Assembly (NCBI GenBank): GCA_902789555.1
Contig: CADAOF010000002.1
Span: forward strand, 62,001-126,000
Reading direction: 5' to 3'
DNA: 64,000 nucleotides
Origin: an uncultured Lachnospiraceae bacterium
Lineage (GTDB): Bacteria; Bacillota; Clostridia; Lachnospirales; Lachnospiraceae
A program made the translations under genes and the position numbers. This document shows, piece after piece, positions 53,431 through 62,454 of the stretch. Under the pieces are notes generated by a model, which worked only from the letters and a program-made list of their open reading frames with translations, was not told the origin of the DNA and searched no databases. Every line of letters starts with the position of its first letter. Within the stretch, counting starts at the first letter, position 1.

Positions 53431-55110
53431 TTACCGGATGCTTTCCAGCAGTTTTTCGACCTTTCCGGCCACCTCGGCGAGGGCGCCGGGCGTAAACGGC
53501 GAGGCAAGGCCGGCTTCTTCAAGAAGCTGCGGCCACAGCTCGGTGCCGCCCTTCTTGGACAGGGCGATGTAGCGCCTGAAGGCGTCGTCGTAGTCCTCCT
53601 GCGAGGCCAGCAGGAATTCGAAGGCTGCGGTCTGCGCGAGCACATAGTCGATGTAGTAGAAGGGGCTCTCGTAAATGTGCATCTGATACTGCCAACGCGT
53701 GCCCTCTTCGATGTAAGGGATGCCCTTCGTGCTGATCCACGGACGGAATTTCGCCTCCAGCTCGTTCCAGCAGGCCTTGCGCTCCGCCGGCGTCATGTCC
53801 GGGTTCTCGTACACGAGGTGCTGGTAGTAGTCCACGATGGTGCCGTAGGGGATGAAGGTCAGGGCGTCCAGCGCATGCATGAAGCGGTAGTCCGCCGCCC
53901 TGTCGCCAAAGAACTTGTCCATGTACGGCCAGGCAAAGAATTCCATGCTCATGGAGTGGGTCTCCGCCGTCTCCATGCCCATCTGGGCTTCAAACGGCTC
54001 GTTGTCGAAGGTGAACCAGGCGTTCAGGGCGTGGCCGGCCTCGTGGGTCATGACGTCCACGTCGCCCGCGGTGCCGTTGAAATTCGCGAGGATGAAGGGC
54101 TGCTTGTACAGTTCGAACGCGGTGCAGTAGCCGCCGCCCCATTTGTTCTTGCGGGAATCGACGTCGAAGGCTTCGGCTTCCATCATCATGTCGATGAAGC
54201 GGCCGGTCTCTTCGCCCATGGCGTGGTACATCTCTTTCGCAGCCTTGAAAATGGCTTCTTTGCCGAGGGGCTTCGGATCACCGCCGGGGATCACGACGTC
54301 GTTATCGTAGATCATGAAATCGCCTTCGATGCCGAGCTTCTTCGCATTCTCCAGGCGGAGCTTCGCGACCACGGGGACGATGTCTTTCAGGATGTTTTCG
54401 CGGAAGACCTTGATGTCTTCCTCGCCGTAGGCCAGACGGCCCATGCGGTAGTAGCCGAGCTCGACGAAGTTCTTGTAGCCCATCTTCTTCGCCATGCGGT
54501 CACGGATGTGCACCAGGCGGTCGAAGATGTCGTCCAGTTCGGCGGAGTGGGCGGCCAGGCCCCTGCCGAGCGCTTCGTAGCATTCCTTCCGGGTCGCGCG
54601 GTCTTCCGACTTCGCGAAGCCCATGAGGACGGAACGGGGCATCGTCTCGCCGCGGAACTCAAAGTCCATGCCGGCCATCAGCTTGCTGTATTCCATGACG
54701 ACCTTGTTTTCCTCGACCATGTCTTCAATGATTGCGGGGGACATGCTCTTCAGCTCGATTTCCCACTGCCGGAACACCAACGTGCCAAGTTTTTCTTCCA
54801 GTTCGGGGCGGAACGGCGATTCCAGCATGGCCTTGGCATATTCCTGGGCCAGGGCCTGCGCCTCGGGACCGATCTCATCGTAATATTCATTCTCGGCCAC
54901 GTAGAACTCGTCCACCGTGTTGATGGTATAGCGCATGGAAGCGAGCGAGGCGTTCGTATAGAAACGCTTCTGGAACGCCCGGTAGTCTTCACGTGCGGCG
55001 AGGACCTCCTCCACGCTTTTCGCGCTGCGGATCCGTTCCACGAGCTGCGGGAGTTTTTCCTTTACTTCTTCAATAGTTACCCGTTCGTAGGGCAGTTCGG
55101 AAACCTTCAT
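53431..55110 (-). CDS. M3-family oligoendopeptidase F-like metallopeptidase
   Basis: A 559-residue zinc peptidase. The metal site is HEAGH (356-360) in DVMTHEAGHALNAWF, with a downstream METAETHSMSMEF segment supplying the Glu ligand. The length and the helical N-terminus fit PepF-type oligoendopeptidases, which cut short cytoplasmic peptides. The ATG overlaps the stop of the upstream transporter by four bases (ATGA), so the two are translationally coupled. Confidence 0.93.
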   Translation of the reverse strand: MKVSELPYERVTIEEVKEKLPQLVERIRSAKSVEEVLAAREDYRAFQKRFYTNASLASMRYTINTVDEFYVAENEYYDEIGPEAQALAQEYAKAMLESPFRPELEEKLGTLVFRQWEIELKSMSPAIIEDMVEENKVVMEYSKLMAGMDFEFRGETMPRSVLMGFAKSEDRATRKECYEALGRGLAAHSAELDDIFDRLVHIRDRMAKKMGYKNFVELGYYRMGRLAYGEEDIKVFRENILKDIVPVVAKLRLENAKKLGIEGDFMIYDNDVVIPGGDPKPLGKEAIFKAAKEMYHAMGEETGRFIDMMMEAEAFDVDSRKNKWGGGYCTAFELYKQPFILANFNGTAGDVDVMTHEAGHALNAWFTFDNEPFEAQMGMETAETHSMSMEFFAWPYMDKFFGDRAADYRFMHALDALTFIPYGTIVDYYQHLVYENPDMTPAERKACWNELEAKFRPWISTKGIPYIEEGTRWQYQMHIYESPFYYIDYVLAQTAAFEFLLASQEDYDDAFRRYIALSKKGGTELWPQLLEEAGLASPFTPGALAEVAGKVEKLLESIR

Positions 55111-56057
55111 GTTCTTCCTCCTGTATTGAAACGATTTGTTTTAATGCTTTTTTCTGTCCCGGCAGCGTGCTTTTTCGCCGGCAGCTGGGCCAGGATCACG
55201 GCCGAAAAGAGGACGGCACTGCCGATGATCTCGCGCCCCGTCATCCTCTCGTGCAGAACGATCAGCCCCGTCAGCGCCGAAAAGACCGCTTCCAGGCTCA
55301 TGATAAGGGAAGCGATCGCGGGATCCGTGTATTTCTGACCGAGGATCTGCAGCGTGTAGCCGACCGCACCGCTCATGACGCCTGCGTAGAGGATCGGGAG
55401 CGCTGCCGCCGAAATGTCCGCCCAGCGGGGCGTTTCGAAAAGGAGCATCCCTATGCCGCTGACGGCAGCCGTCGTCAGGAACTGCAGTCCGGCCAGAAGC
55501 AGCAGGTTGTCCGTCCCCTTCGAGAAACGGTCCACGCTCATGATCTGGAACGAGAAAATGACGGCGCAGAGGATCATCAGGGCGTCGCCCTTCCCGATCG
55601 CAAGGCCTTCCTTCACGCTGATGAGGTAGAGGCCGATGACGCCGAGGAGCGCGCAGAACCAGATCCGAAGACCCGGACGCCTCCCGAAAAAGAGACCGAG
55701 GAGCGGCACGCCCACAACGTAGAGCGCCGTGATGAAGCCGGCCTTGCCTGCCGTGGTCGTTTCGATCCCCACCTGCTGCGAGAGGCTCGCAAGCGCAAGA
55801 AATACGCCGCAGACCGCGCCGCCTGTCAGCACATGCTTGAACTCCGCCCGGCGAAGCGGCATTTTTCCGCCCTTCCGCCCCGCGATGAGTCCGAGCGGGA
55901 TCAGGATCGCCGCCGACAGAACGTAGCGCGTGCAGACGAAAGTGCAGGCCTCAACATACTTCGTCCCCTCGCTCTGGGCAACAAAAGCAGCGCCCCAGAT
56001 CATTGCGGCGAGGACCAGAAGCAGGCTCATCAGTTTGCCGGACGGTTTTTTCTCCAA
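55107..56057 (-). CDS. EamA/DMT-superfamily transporter
   Basis: A 316-residue membrane protein with ten predicted helices in two EamA repeats (FVAQSEGTKYVEACTFVCTR in the first, VGYTLQILGQKYTDPAIASL in the second). The family exports metabolites such as amino acids or drugs. It is coupled to the downstream PepF-like gene by a four-base overlap, which suggests export of peptide breakdown products; this is inference. Confidence 0.92.
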   Translation of the reverse strand: MEKKPSGKLMSLLLVLAAMIWGAAFVAQSEGTKYVEACTFVCTRYVLSAAILIPLGLIAGRKGGKMPLRRAEFKHVLTGGAVCGVFLALASLSQQVGIETTTAGKAGFITALYVVGVPLLGLFFGRRPGLRIWFCALLGVIGLYLISVKEGLAIGKGDALMILCAVIFSFQIMSVDRFSKGTDNLLLLAGLQFLTTAAVSGIGMLLFETPRWADISAAALPILYAGVMSGAVGYTLQILGQKYTDPAIASLIMSLEAVFSALTGLIVLHERMTGREIIGSAVLFSAVILAQLPAKKHAAGTEKSIKTNRFNTGGRT

Positions 56058-56069
56058 TTATGATTCTTC

Positions 56070-56381
56070 TTACCTGAACTGCACCGCGGTGCCGTAGGCC
56101 ATGACCTCAGCCGCACCCTGCGTCACGGAAGCAGAAGCATAGCGGACGCACACGATGGCGTCAGCACCGAGCGCTTCGGCTTCTTCGACCATGCGCTTGG
56201 TCGCGAGAGCACGCGCGTTGTTCATCATCTCGTTGTATTTCGTCAGTTCGCCGCCGACCAGGGTCTTCAGACCGGCGCCGATGTCGCGGAACGCGTTGAC
56301 CGTCTGGATGGTGCTGCCCTTGACGAGGCCGAGGGTCTCGAAGTCTTTCCCGTTAATGGTTTCAGTAGTTGCTAAGATCAT
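56070..56381 (-). CDS. UPF0145 (YbjQ) family protein
   Basis: A 103-residue protein with the UPF0145 pattern: LGLVKGSTIQTVNAFRDIGA, GGELTKYNEMMNNARALATK, AEALGADAIVCVRY and VMAYGTAVQ. The family forms pentameric rings; the function is unknown. AAGGAGAAG precedes the ATG. Its first 20 bases overlap the end of the upstream membrane protein gene, so they are one operon. Confidence 0.93.
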   Translation of the reverse strand: MILATTETINGKDFETLGLVKGSTIQTVNAFRDIGAGLKTLVGGELTKYNEMMNNARALATKRMVEEAEALGADAIVCVRYASASVTQGAAEVMAYGTAVQFR

Positions 56382-56595
56382 CTTCTTCTCCTTTGTCGAT
56401 CTCCCGGATGCGGGTGATCAGTACCCAGATCATGCCGACGCCCAGCGCGGCGAGCGGAACGGCAAGCAGGATCAGCACCGGTGTCGTCGCTGCCGCCGCA
56501 AAGAACAGCAGCCAGAGATAAACGGCAAGATAGCCGACGAACAGGAAGGCGATGACGATCGGTGCGATCAGTTTCTTTCTGTGCTCTTTTTTCAT
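56362..56595 (-). CDS. Small two-helix membrane protein
   Basis: A 77-residue protein with a basic N-terminus, two transmembrane helices (~10-33 and ~38-60) and an acidic C-terminus (REIDKGEEDDLSNY). GGGAGGTGAACAG precedes the ATG. It overlaps the UPF0145 gene. No family recognised. Confidence 0.8.
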   Translation of the reverse strand: MKKEHRKKLIAPIVIAFLFVGYLAVYLWLLFFAAAATTPVLILLAVPLAALGVGMIWVLITRIREIDKGEEDDLSNY

Positions 56596-56704
56596 GTCTG
56601 TTCACCTCCCGCCTCAAATATGCCACAAAAAAAGGAAATGCGCAAGATACGTCCTGCCGTTTCCCTTTTTTGCCCGTGGCCGTCCGCCCTGCGGCGCGGC
56701 GTAT

Positions 56705-57466
56705 TCATTTTCCTTTTCGCGGCGGCATGCTTTCCGCAGCGACCTGCGCCGCCCTCTTGTTCTTCTCCTCGGCAAGGCGGTCGTCATGCATGGCAAGCAT
56801 GAGCTTGAAGGTATCGGCCCGCGTGATCCTGAACTGCTTCGCGTATTCGGCGACCAGATGGCGCTGCAGGCCGAAAATGCTCTTTTTCCGGCGCGCCAGA
56901 TACATTTCGTAGGCCTTGCGATAGTCTTCGTTGCTCAGAATCTTCGCGCGGTCGTAGCCCCCCACGCGGCTGACCGTGCTCTGGATCATGATCATGGCTT
57001 TCGGATCCACCCGCTCGATGTTTTCGCGGAAGATCCGGACCTGCTTGCGGTCGATCGTGGAGAGAATGAGATGCTTCGGCACGCCGTCGCGGCCGGCCTC
57101 CACGTTCAGCACGGTAAGACCGTAGCCAAAGGAACGGAGGTACGCAAGGATCTCCGGATCCCGGTGCGAGGTCACGACCTGCATGGTGACCTGACCGCTC
57201 ACGAGGGCGCCGGCAAGCTTTCCGCCGACGAAGGTCCCCGTCGCGTAGCCGCCCGCGTAGGAGATCGCCGTGAGCAGCACGGGCGTATCGCCGGTCAGCG
57301 CATCCTTGACGATGATATACCAGATGAAGACTTCCATGAAGCCGATGATGGAAGACAGGAGCGTGCGTTCCTTGACCGTCAGGATCGTACGGATCGTCCC
57401 GAGCGACACGTCGATGATCCTGCAGCAGAAGATCGTGAGGCAGCTGATGAGAATATGCATGTTCAT
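56705..57466 (-). CDS. UPF0316 family membrane protein (DUF5698/DUF2179)
   Basis: A 253-residue protein. Three to four N-terminal helices (~5-95) carry CRIIDVSLGTIRTILTVK and GGYATGTFVGG, typical of UPF0316. The soluble DUF2179-type domain covers ~100-175 (SGQVTMQVVTSHRDPEILAY), and a longer basic C-terminal extension of ~70 residues follows. Proteins of this group may sense a nucleotide or ligand, but function is unknown. A TGTTATAAT extended -10 lies upstream at 57521-57529. Confidence 0.88.
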   Translation of the reverse strand: MNMHILISCLTIFCCRIIDVSLGTIRTILTVKERTLLSSIIGFMEVFIWYIIVKDALTGDTPVLLTAISYAGGYATGTFVGGKLAGALVSGQVTMQVVTSHRDPEILAYLRSFGYGLTVLNVEAGRDGVPKHLILSTIDRKQVRIFRENIERVDPKAMIMIQSTVSRVGGYDRAKILSNEDYRKAYEMYLARRKKSIFGLQRHLVAEYAKQFRITRADTFKLMLAMHDDRLAEEKNKRAAQVAAESMPPRKGK

Positions 57467-57520
57467 GATGATCTTTCCTTTTCTGCGCGGCTTTTCCCGC
57501 GCGACGCCCTATTATAACAG

Positions 57521-57529
57521 ATAAAATGC
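57521..57529 (-). promoter_or_regulatory. Possible extended -10 of the UPF0316 gene
   Basis: On the minus strand TGTTATAAT gives a TGn-TATAAT extended -10 at 57521-57529 without a good -35. Confidence 0.5.
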
Positions 57530-57565
57530 AAAACGCTACAGCAAAATGCATCTATTCTTCGGCTT

Positions 57566-58693
57566 TTACGCCTGTCCGAAAGGATCGGCTTCCCGGATCC
57601 TGCGGCGCGAAAGCCCGTTCAGGACGAGCCCCAGGATCACCAGGCAGAGTCCGATGACGGCAGCCGTCAGATTTCTCGTCTGATGGAATCCCAGGAAGGC
57701 ATTGGAAACGGAACGCGCAAGATATTCCCCCTCCGTGAGATACCGCCGGAAGAGCTTGTCCAGCGGATGCAGAACTCCCGCCGCGGCCAGAGGTCCGCAG
57801 ACAGTGAGGAGCAGTGCCCCGATGCCGATGAACGCGTCCCCGGGAATGTGCCGGTCAGCGACAAAGTACAGCAGGACCAGGACGGCGATGATCCCGATCG
57901 CGGCATAGCCCGGCAGCGCGGAGAACGCGGTGCCGACGATCTTCTCCCCCTCGTCTTCCATTTCGCTCCGGAGATAGGCCGTGCTCAGTTTTCCCGTCAC
58001 CTCATCCGTCAGCTTTTTTGCGATCTCATCCCTGTACATACCGGGAAACAGTTCCTTCGTCAGGAATTCGGTCAGAAGGTCCCTCTCTTTTTCTTCGACT
58101 GCTCCCGTCGCCTGAAACGTCCGGATCATCCCGTCATACTTTTTGGGCGGATCGTGTTTCTTCAGATAATCCCGAACGGTTTCCGCAAAGCCGGGATCCA
58201 CCTCTCCGGCAACGACGGTGTCCACCGCCAGTGCAAGATCCTCTTCCGGCACGGAGGGGAGCAGGCCTTCAAACAGATGCCAGTTTTCCTCCACGAAGGC
58301 GGAAAGTTCCTCCGCCGTGACGGAGGCGCGGCTCGTCCCGTTCTTCAGATCCTCAAAAATGTCTCCCGCCTCCCGGGCAATGAAGGCTTTGGCCGTGGAA
58401 ACGTCGATCATTTCCTTCATGTCGTCTGCCGTAACCTTTTTCGAACCGAGCACCTTATTGACCGAATCGGCCATCCTGTCGAGAAGCGTCTCTCCCCTGC
58501 CGGTTCCGGCGCCGGAAATCTTTATTTCCTCCGGTTTGATGCTGTCAAGGCAGTATTCGATCCCCTTCTGCGAAAGAATGTCCCGCAGTTCCCACCAGAA
58601 GACCCCCAGGGTCAGAGGCGCAAGCAGCAGGATCGACAGAAAGACCGAAGCGATCACGGATCCTGCCGTTCTGCGTTTTTTCTGTCCGGGCAT
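57566..58693 (-). CDS. Hypothetical membrane protein
   Basis: A 375-residue protein with one N-terminal helix (~12-32), a ~230-residue probably extracytoplasmic helical region rich in Glu/Asp/Lys, and three C-terminal helices (~268-370). AAGGAG precedes the ATG. No domain was recognised. The layout, with a large exterior domain between the first and second helices, suggests a surface or envelope role. Confidence 0.82.
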   Translation of the reverse strand: MPGQKKRRTAGSVIASVFLSILLLAPLTLGVFWWELRDILSQKGIEYCLDSIKPEEIKISGAGTGRGETLLDRMADSVNKVLGSKKVTADDMKEMIDVSTAKAFIAREAGDIFEDLKNGTSRASVTAEELSAFVEENWHLFEGLLPSVPEEDLALAVDTVVAGEVDPGFAETVRDYLKKHDPPKKYDGMIRTFQATGAVEEKERDLLTEFLTKELFPGMYRDEIAKKLTDEVTGKLSTAYLRSEMEDEGEKIVGTAFSALPGYAAIGIIAVLVLLYFVADRHIPGDAFIGIGALLLTVCGPLAAAGVLHPLDKLFRRYLTEGEYLARSVSNAFLGFHQTRNLTAAVIGLCLVILGLVLNGLSRRRIREADPFGQA

Positions 58694-58759
58694 GATAAAA
58701 CTCCTTCGTTTTCTTAATTGATTTTCACTCGGGCGGCAGTGCCTGCCCGGCGGCGTTTC

Positions 58760-59521
58760 TCAGTCCTTCGGATAAAGGTAATCCATGAAGACCGGAATGC
58801 GTTTCTCCCAGGCAGCTTCGTTGTGTACGGCCCCCGGAACGACCCGGGCTGCCGTGTGTGCGCCGGCTCTGGAAAGGCGCGCTGCCGTGCGGAACATCTC
58901 CGCCCAGTGCCCTTTGCACTTTCCGTTCCACTCCGCGCTGCCGTAATCCATGTAAATGCGGGTCGGCTGGGCAAGCGGCGCCTTTTCCTTTATGAGCGCC
59001 GCGACCTCGCGGGGAAGCAGGAAGAAGCAGGGCGAAAGGGCCGCCGCACGGGAGAAAACGTCATTGTAGGCAACTGCGGCATAGACGGTAATGAGCCCGC
59101 CCATGGAACTGCCCGCGATCATGGTATGTTCGCGGTCCGGGAGCGTCCGGAACTCCGCGTCGACCGAGGATTTCAGGGTCTTTACGATCCAGTCCATCGT
59201 GACCTGCCCGCGGCCGGGAACGAAGCCCACCTCCCGGCGGGAAAAATCCCAGGGCGAATATTCCGAAAGCCGTTTTCCCTCCCGGTTGCTCTCGATCCCG
59301 ACGACGATCAGCGGCAGTTTCGTCTTCTGCAGGTATTCCTTCATGCCCCAGCTCTTGCCGTAGGTCGCATGGCTGTTGTAGAAGACGTTATGGCCGTCGA
59401 ACATGTAAAGCACGGGATAGCGGCGGTCCGAAACTTCGTAATCCTTCGGAAGATAGATGTAGAGCCTCCTCGGTTTCGCCGTTTCCAGTCCGGGGATCTG
59501 TATTTTCCTGACGATGATCAT
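58760..59521 (-). CDS. Alpha/beta-hydrolase esterase (esterase D/Fes-like)
   Basis: A 253-residue esterase of the putative esterase family. YPVLYMFDGHNVFYN is the oxyanion-side block, AGSSMGGLITVYAA holds nucleophile S139, MDYGSAEWN gives a candidate Asp and GAVHNEAAW the His. There is no signal peptide, so it is cytoplasmic. Relatives include enterochelin esterases and S-formylglutathione hydrolases. It starts 15 bases after the aminotransferase stop. Confidence 0.9.
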   Translation of the reverse strand: MIIVRKIQIPGLETAKPRRLYIYLPKDYEVSDRRYPVLYMFDGHNVFYNSHATYGKSWGMKEYLQKTKLPLIVVGIESNREGKRLSEYSPWDFSRREVGFVPGRGQVTMDWIVKTLKSSVDAEFRTLPDREHTMIAGSSMGGLITVYAAVAYNDVFSRAAALSPCFFLLPREVAALIKEKAPLAQPTRIYMDYGSAEWNGKCKGHWAEMFRTAARLSRAGAHTAARVVPGAVHNEAAWEKRIPVFMDYLYPKD

Positions 59522-59536
59522 GGCGCATTCTCCTTA

Positions 59537-60754
59537 TCAGGCGTTGAAAACGTATTCGTCCATCCGCCGGAATGCTTCGCGGATGCGGTGCGTGGGTGAG
59601 GCAAGGTTCAGGCGGATGCATTCGGGCGCCTGGAAGAGCGCGCCGTCCTGCCAGCCGACGCCGTGATCCCAGCCTTTCTGCAGAAGTTCCCCGGGCGCCG
59701 TGCCGTGAGCCGCAAGCCACCTGCTGCAGTCGAGGAACATCATGTAGGTGCCCTCCGGACGGAAAACCGAAACGCCTTCGAAGCGGCTTTCCACGCAGTC
59801 TGCGCCGAGGTTCGCGTTCTCCGTCAGCACCGGAAGCAGCTGGTCCAGCCAGTTTTCGCCCTCTGCGCCGTAAGCACCGATCAGGGCGTACTGCGAGAGC
59901 ACGTTCATGGAATTGTAGATGACCTTGCTGCTGACGCTCTCGACCCGTTCGCGGAGCGTTCTGTCGTAAATGACGTGATAGCTGCCGATGAGCCCGGCCA
60001 GATTGAAGGTCTTGGACGGGGCGTAAAGTGCGACGGTGTGCGTCTTCGCCCAGCCGCTCACCGACTGCGCAGGGGTATATTTCGCCCCGCCGAGCAGAAG
60101 ATCGGACCAGATCTCGTCGGAGATGACGCCCACGCCGTTCCGTTCATAGACCGCCATCGCTTCGGTGATCTCTTCCTTCGTCCAGACGCGCCCGCAGGGG
60201 TTGTGGGGATTGCAGAAGACCGCTGCGTGAATGTGATGCTCGCGGATCTTCCGTTCCATGTCCTCAAAATCCATGCGCCAGACACCGTCCGTGTTCCGTA
60301 CGAGCGGACTGTGGACGATCTTAAAGCCGGCATCCTCCATGCTGTGCGTAAAGCCCATGTAGGTCGGGCTGTGCAGAAGGACTTTATCACCGGGTACGGC
60401 AAAGACCTTGAGAGCCGAGACCAGGCCGCCGAGCACGCCGTTTTCATACCCGATCACGGAGCGGTCCAGGTCGCTCACGCCCTTCCGGCGCGCATGCCAT
60501 CCGATGATTGCCTGATAATATTCGTCCGAAGGGGAAAAGTAGCCGAAGGCCGGGTGTTCGATCCGTCTTATCATGGCCTCCTGCACCGACTTCGGCACGG
60601 GGAAATTCATGTCGGCGACCCACATCGGAATGCAGTCGAATCCTTCTTTCGGCGCGGTCGGCGCGAAGCCCTTCCAGTGCGGGTCTCCGACCGCATCCAC
60701 GGCGATCGCATCATGCCCGCGGCGGTCCAGCAGCGTTTCAAAATCGTATTTCAC
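59537..60754 (-). CDS. MalY/PatB-type PLP aminotransferase (cystathionine beta-lyase)
   Basis: A 405-residue fold-type I PLP enzyme. PMWVADMNFPVPKSVQEAM is the MalY/PatB N-terminal motif, CNPHNPCGRVWTKEE and VISDEIWSDLLL bind the cofactor, and YAPSKTFNLAGLIGS has the Schiff-base Lys. Members cleave C-S bonds in cystathionine or cysteine conjugates. The start is GTG at 60754, preceded by AAGGAG; an ATG 51 bases upstream lacks support. It is divergent from the membrane protein at 60905 across a 13-bp inverted repeat. Confidence 0.93.
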   Translation of the reverse strand: MKYDFETLLDRRGHDAIAVDAVGDPHWKGFAPTAPKEGFDCIPMWVADMNFPVPKSVQEAMIRRIEHPAFGYFSPSDEYYQAIIGWHARRKGVSDLDRSVIGYENGVLGGLVSALKVFAVPGDKVLLHSPTYMGFTHSMEDAGFKIVHSPLVRNTDGVWRMDFEDMERKIREHHIHAAVFCNPHNPCGRVWTKEEITEAMAVYERNGVGVISDEIWSDLLLGGAKYTPAQSVSGWAKTHTVALYAPSKTFNLAGLIGSYHVIYDRTLRERVESVSSKVIYNSMNVLSQYALIGAYGAEGENWLDQLLPVLTENANLGADCVESRFEGVSVFRPEGTYMMFLDCSRWLAAHGTAPGELLQKGWDHGVGWQDGALFQAPECIRLNLASPTHRIREAFRRMDEYVFNA

Positions 60755-60802
60755 GACTTCTCTCCTTCCCTGCCCGAAGTTTTTCCTTCCGGGCAGCTTC
60801 AT

Positions 60803-60854
60803 CATAGCATATCCGCGGCAAAAACACTATCATAGTTCTGCCGGATATGCTATG
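60803..60854. promoter_or_regulatory. Symmetric divergent promoter/operator region
   Basis: CATAGCATATCCG (60803-60815) and CGGATATGCTATG (60842-60854) are perfect inverted 13-base arms, each holding a TATGCT -10-like box pointing outward. Between them lies a small palindrome ACTATCATAGT (60826-60836). It probably regulates both divergent genes. Confidence 0.55.
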
Positions 60855-60904
60855 CTGAAACTGATCTCAGGCTGTCTGCCTGACCGACGGCAAGGAGGCC
60901 GCAA

Positions 60905-62389
60905 ATGACGTTCCCCGAAGAAACATCCGATAAAACCGAAGACCTGACAGCTGAAGCGCCTAAGGCCGGAGCGCCGGAAGACAGCGCTTCCGAAAGCCCG
61001 GAAGGCATTTCCGCGGAAGCGGTTCCGGAAGTTCCGCAGGCGCCGGAGGCGGCTGCCGAAGAAGTGTCCGAAGAAGCTGCAGAAGCTCCGGAAGAGGCTA
61101 CCGGCAAAGAGACTCCGGCTCCGCCGAAGGATGCCCCGGAGACCGGTATCTTACCGTCCGCTCCGGCGCCGAAACCGAAGAAGGCCAAGGTAAAAAAAGT
61201 CTCGAAACTGCGTCGCCGGAAGCATAAGATCCTCGCACGCAGCGCCGAGAACGACATCCGCTACCGCGGGCCGCTTTCCTACCGCCACTTCCGCATATTC
61301 GCCTGGATCTGCCTCGCGCTCACCCAGGTCGTTCTTCTGATGGAGTTGGACCTGAAGCTCGCGCCGGAATATGCCGCGGTCTTCGATACTCCGATCGCCG
61401 TTCTCGGCTCGCTCTCTGCGCTCGCCCTGCCTCTCCTTCTGATCGCAAACTTTGCCGTTATCCTGGACGGCCGCGAAGGGTACGTCAGGCAGACGCTGCG
61501 CTACGGCGCCCTGGCTGCGGTGACCGGCGCCGGCTGCTGCCTCTTCATCAACCGCTATCTGCTGGGCTCCCTGGGCGTTCTCCTTCAGGCGCCCGAAGAG
61601 GCGCCGCAGTTTCTGGATATGCTCATTACCCGCTTCCGGCCGCAGGGCTTTTTCGCCTTCAACATCTTCATTGACCTCTTTCTTTGCTCGCTGTTCATGT
61701 GCCTTGTCAACTGCCGGCCGAAGCGGGGCTTCACGGGGAAGCGCGTCCTGATCCTGCGCTTTCTTGCCGTCATCCCGGCCGCGTACGAGATCGGCTGCAT
61801 CGTGCTGAAGATCATGGCTGCCAACGGCTGGCTGCGTCTTCCCGTCACGGTCTGGCCTTTCCTGACCACGAAGCCACCCATGACCTTCCTGGTCTTCATT
61901 TTCCTCGCCTTCTATGTCAAGCGGCGCGAACGCCTCTTCCGAAGACACGGCCGCACGCACGAGGAATTCATGGAGCACATGCAGACGAACTACAATTCGC
62001 TGCGCTTTTCCCTCTTCACGGCCAAGATCTTCTTCCTCACCGCCCTGCTTGACGTCTTCGTGGTCTTCGTCCTGCCGCTCCTGATCCTTTTCATCGGCGG
62101 GCAGGATCTGAGCGGCTATGCCGCACTCACGGACGCCATAATCGCCAGCGGCTTCGGCGGCAGCATCGAACTGCTCCCGATGATTCCCTTCATGCTGCTC
62201 TTCTCCTATACGCGGACCCATAAGAACCGTGTCGTCGACGCAGTCCTGCCGCTCTTCGGCATCGCCCTCATCTTCATGGTCTGGATCGAGGGCGGCTATC
62301 AGGCCCTGCAGCTCTACGTCGGGACCCTTCCCGAAGGCTTCGGAGATATGATGAGGCTCCTGATCATCGGGCTGTCCGTCCAGCCGTAG
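60905..62389 (+). CDS. Hypothetical membrane protein with acidic Ala/Glu/Pro-rich N-terminus
   Basis: A 494-residue protein. Residues 1-90 are low-complexity and acidic (repeated EAPEEA-like units), residues ~90-115 strongly basic (KPKKAKVKKVSKLRRRKHK), and the rest has about nine transmembrane helices. There is no signal peptide, so the charged tail should be cytoplasmic. AAGGAGG precedes the ATG. No transporter motif was recognised. The change from an acidic to a basic block just before the first helix is unusual. Confidence 0.82.
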   Translation: MTFPEETSDKTEDLTAEAPKAGAPEDSASESPEGISAEAVPEVPQAPEAAAEEVSEEAAEAPEEATGKETPAPPKDAPETGILPSAPAPKPKKAKVKKVSKLRRRKHKILARSAENDIRYRGPLSYRHFRIFAWICLALTQVVLLMELDLKLAPEYAAVFDTPIAVLGSLSALALPLLLIANFAVILDGREGYVRQTLRYGALAAVTGAGCCLFINRYLLGSLGVLLQAPEEAPQFLDMLITRFRPQGFFAFNIFIDLFLCSLFMCLVNCRPKRGFTGKRVLILRFLAVIPAAYEIGCIVLKIMAANGWLRLPVTVWPFLTTKPPMTFLVFIFLAFYVKRRERLFRRHGRTHEEFMEHMQTNYNSLRFSLFTAKIFFLTALLDVFVVFVLPLLILFIGGQDLSGYAALTDAIIASGFGGSIELLPMIPFMLLFSYTRTHKNRVVDAVLPLFGIALIFMVWIEGGYQALQLYVGTLPEGFGDMMRLLIIGLSVQP

Positions 62390-62404
62390 ACTGCCTGAAC
62401 GGAC

Positions 62405-62444
62405 AAAAAAGAACGATCTCTCCTTTGGGAGGGACCGTTCTTTT
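62405..62444. terminator. Bidirectional rho-independent terminator
   Basis: AAAAAAGAACG.TC.CTCC and GGGAGGGACCGTTCTTTT form an imperfect stem with runs on both sides, between convergent genes. Confidence 0.85.
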
Positions 62445-62454
62445 CGCGTTGTTC

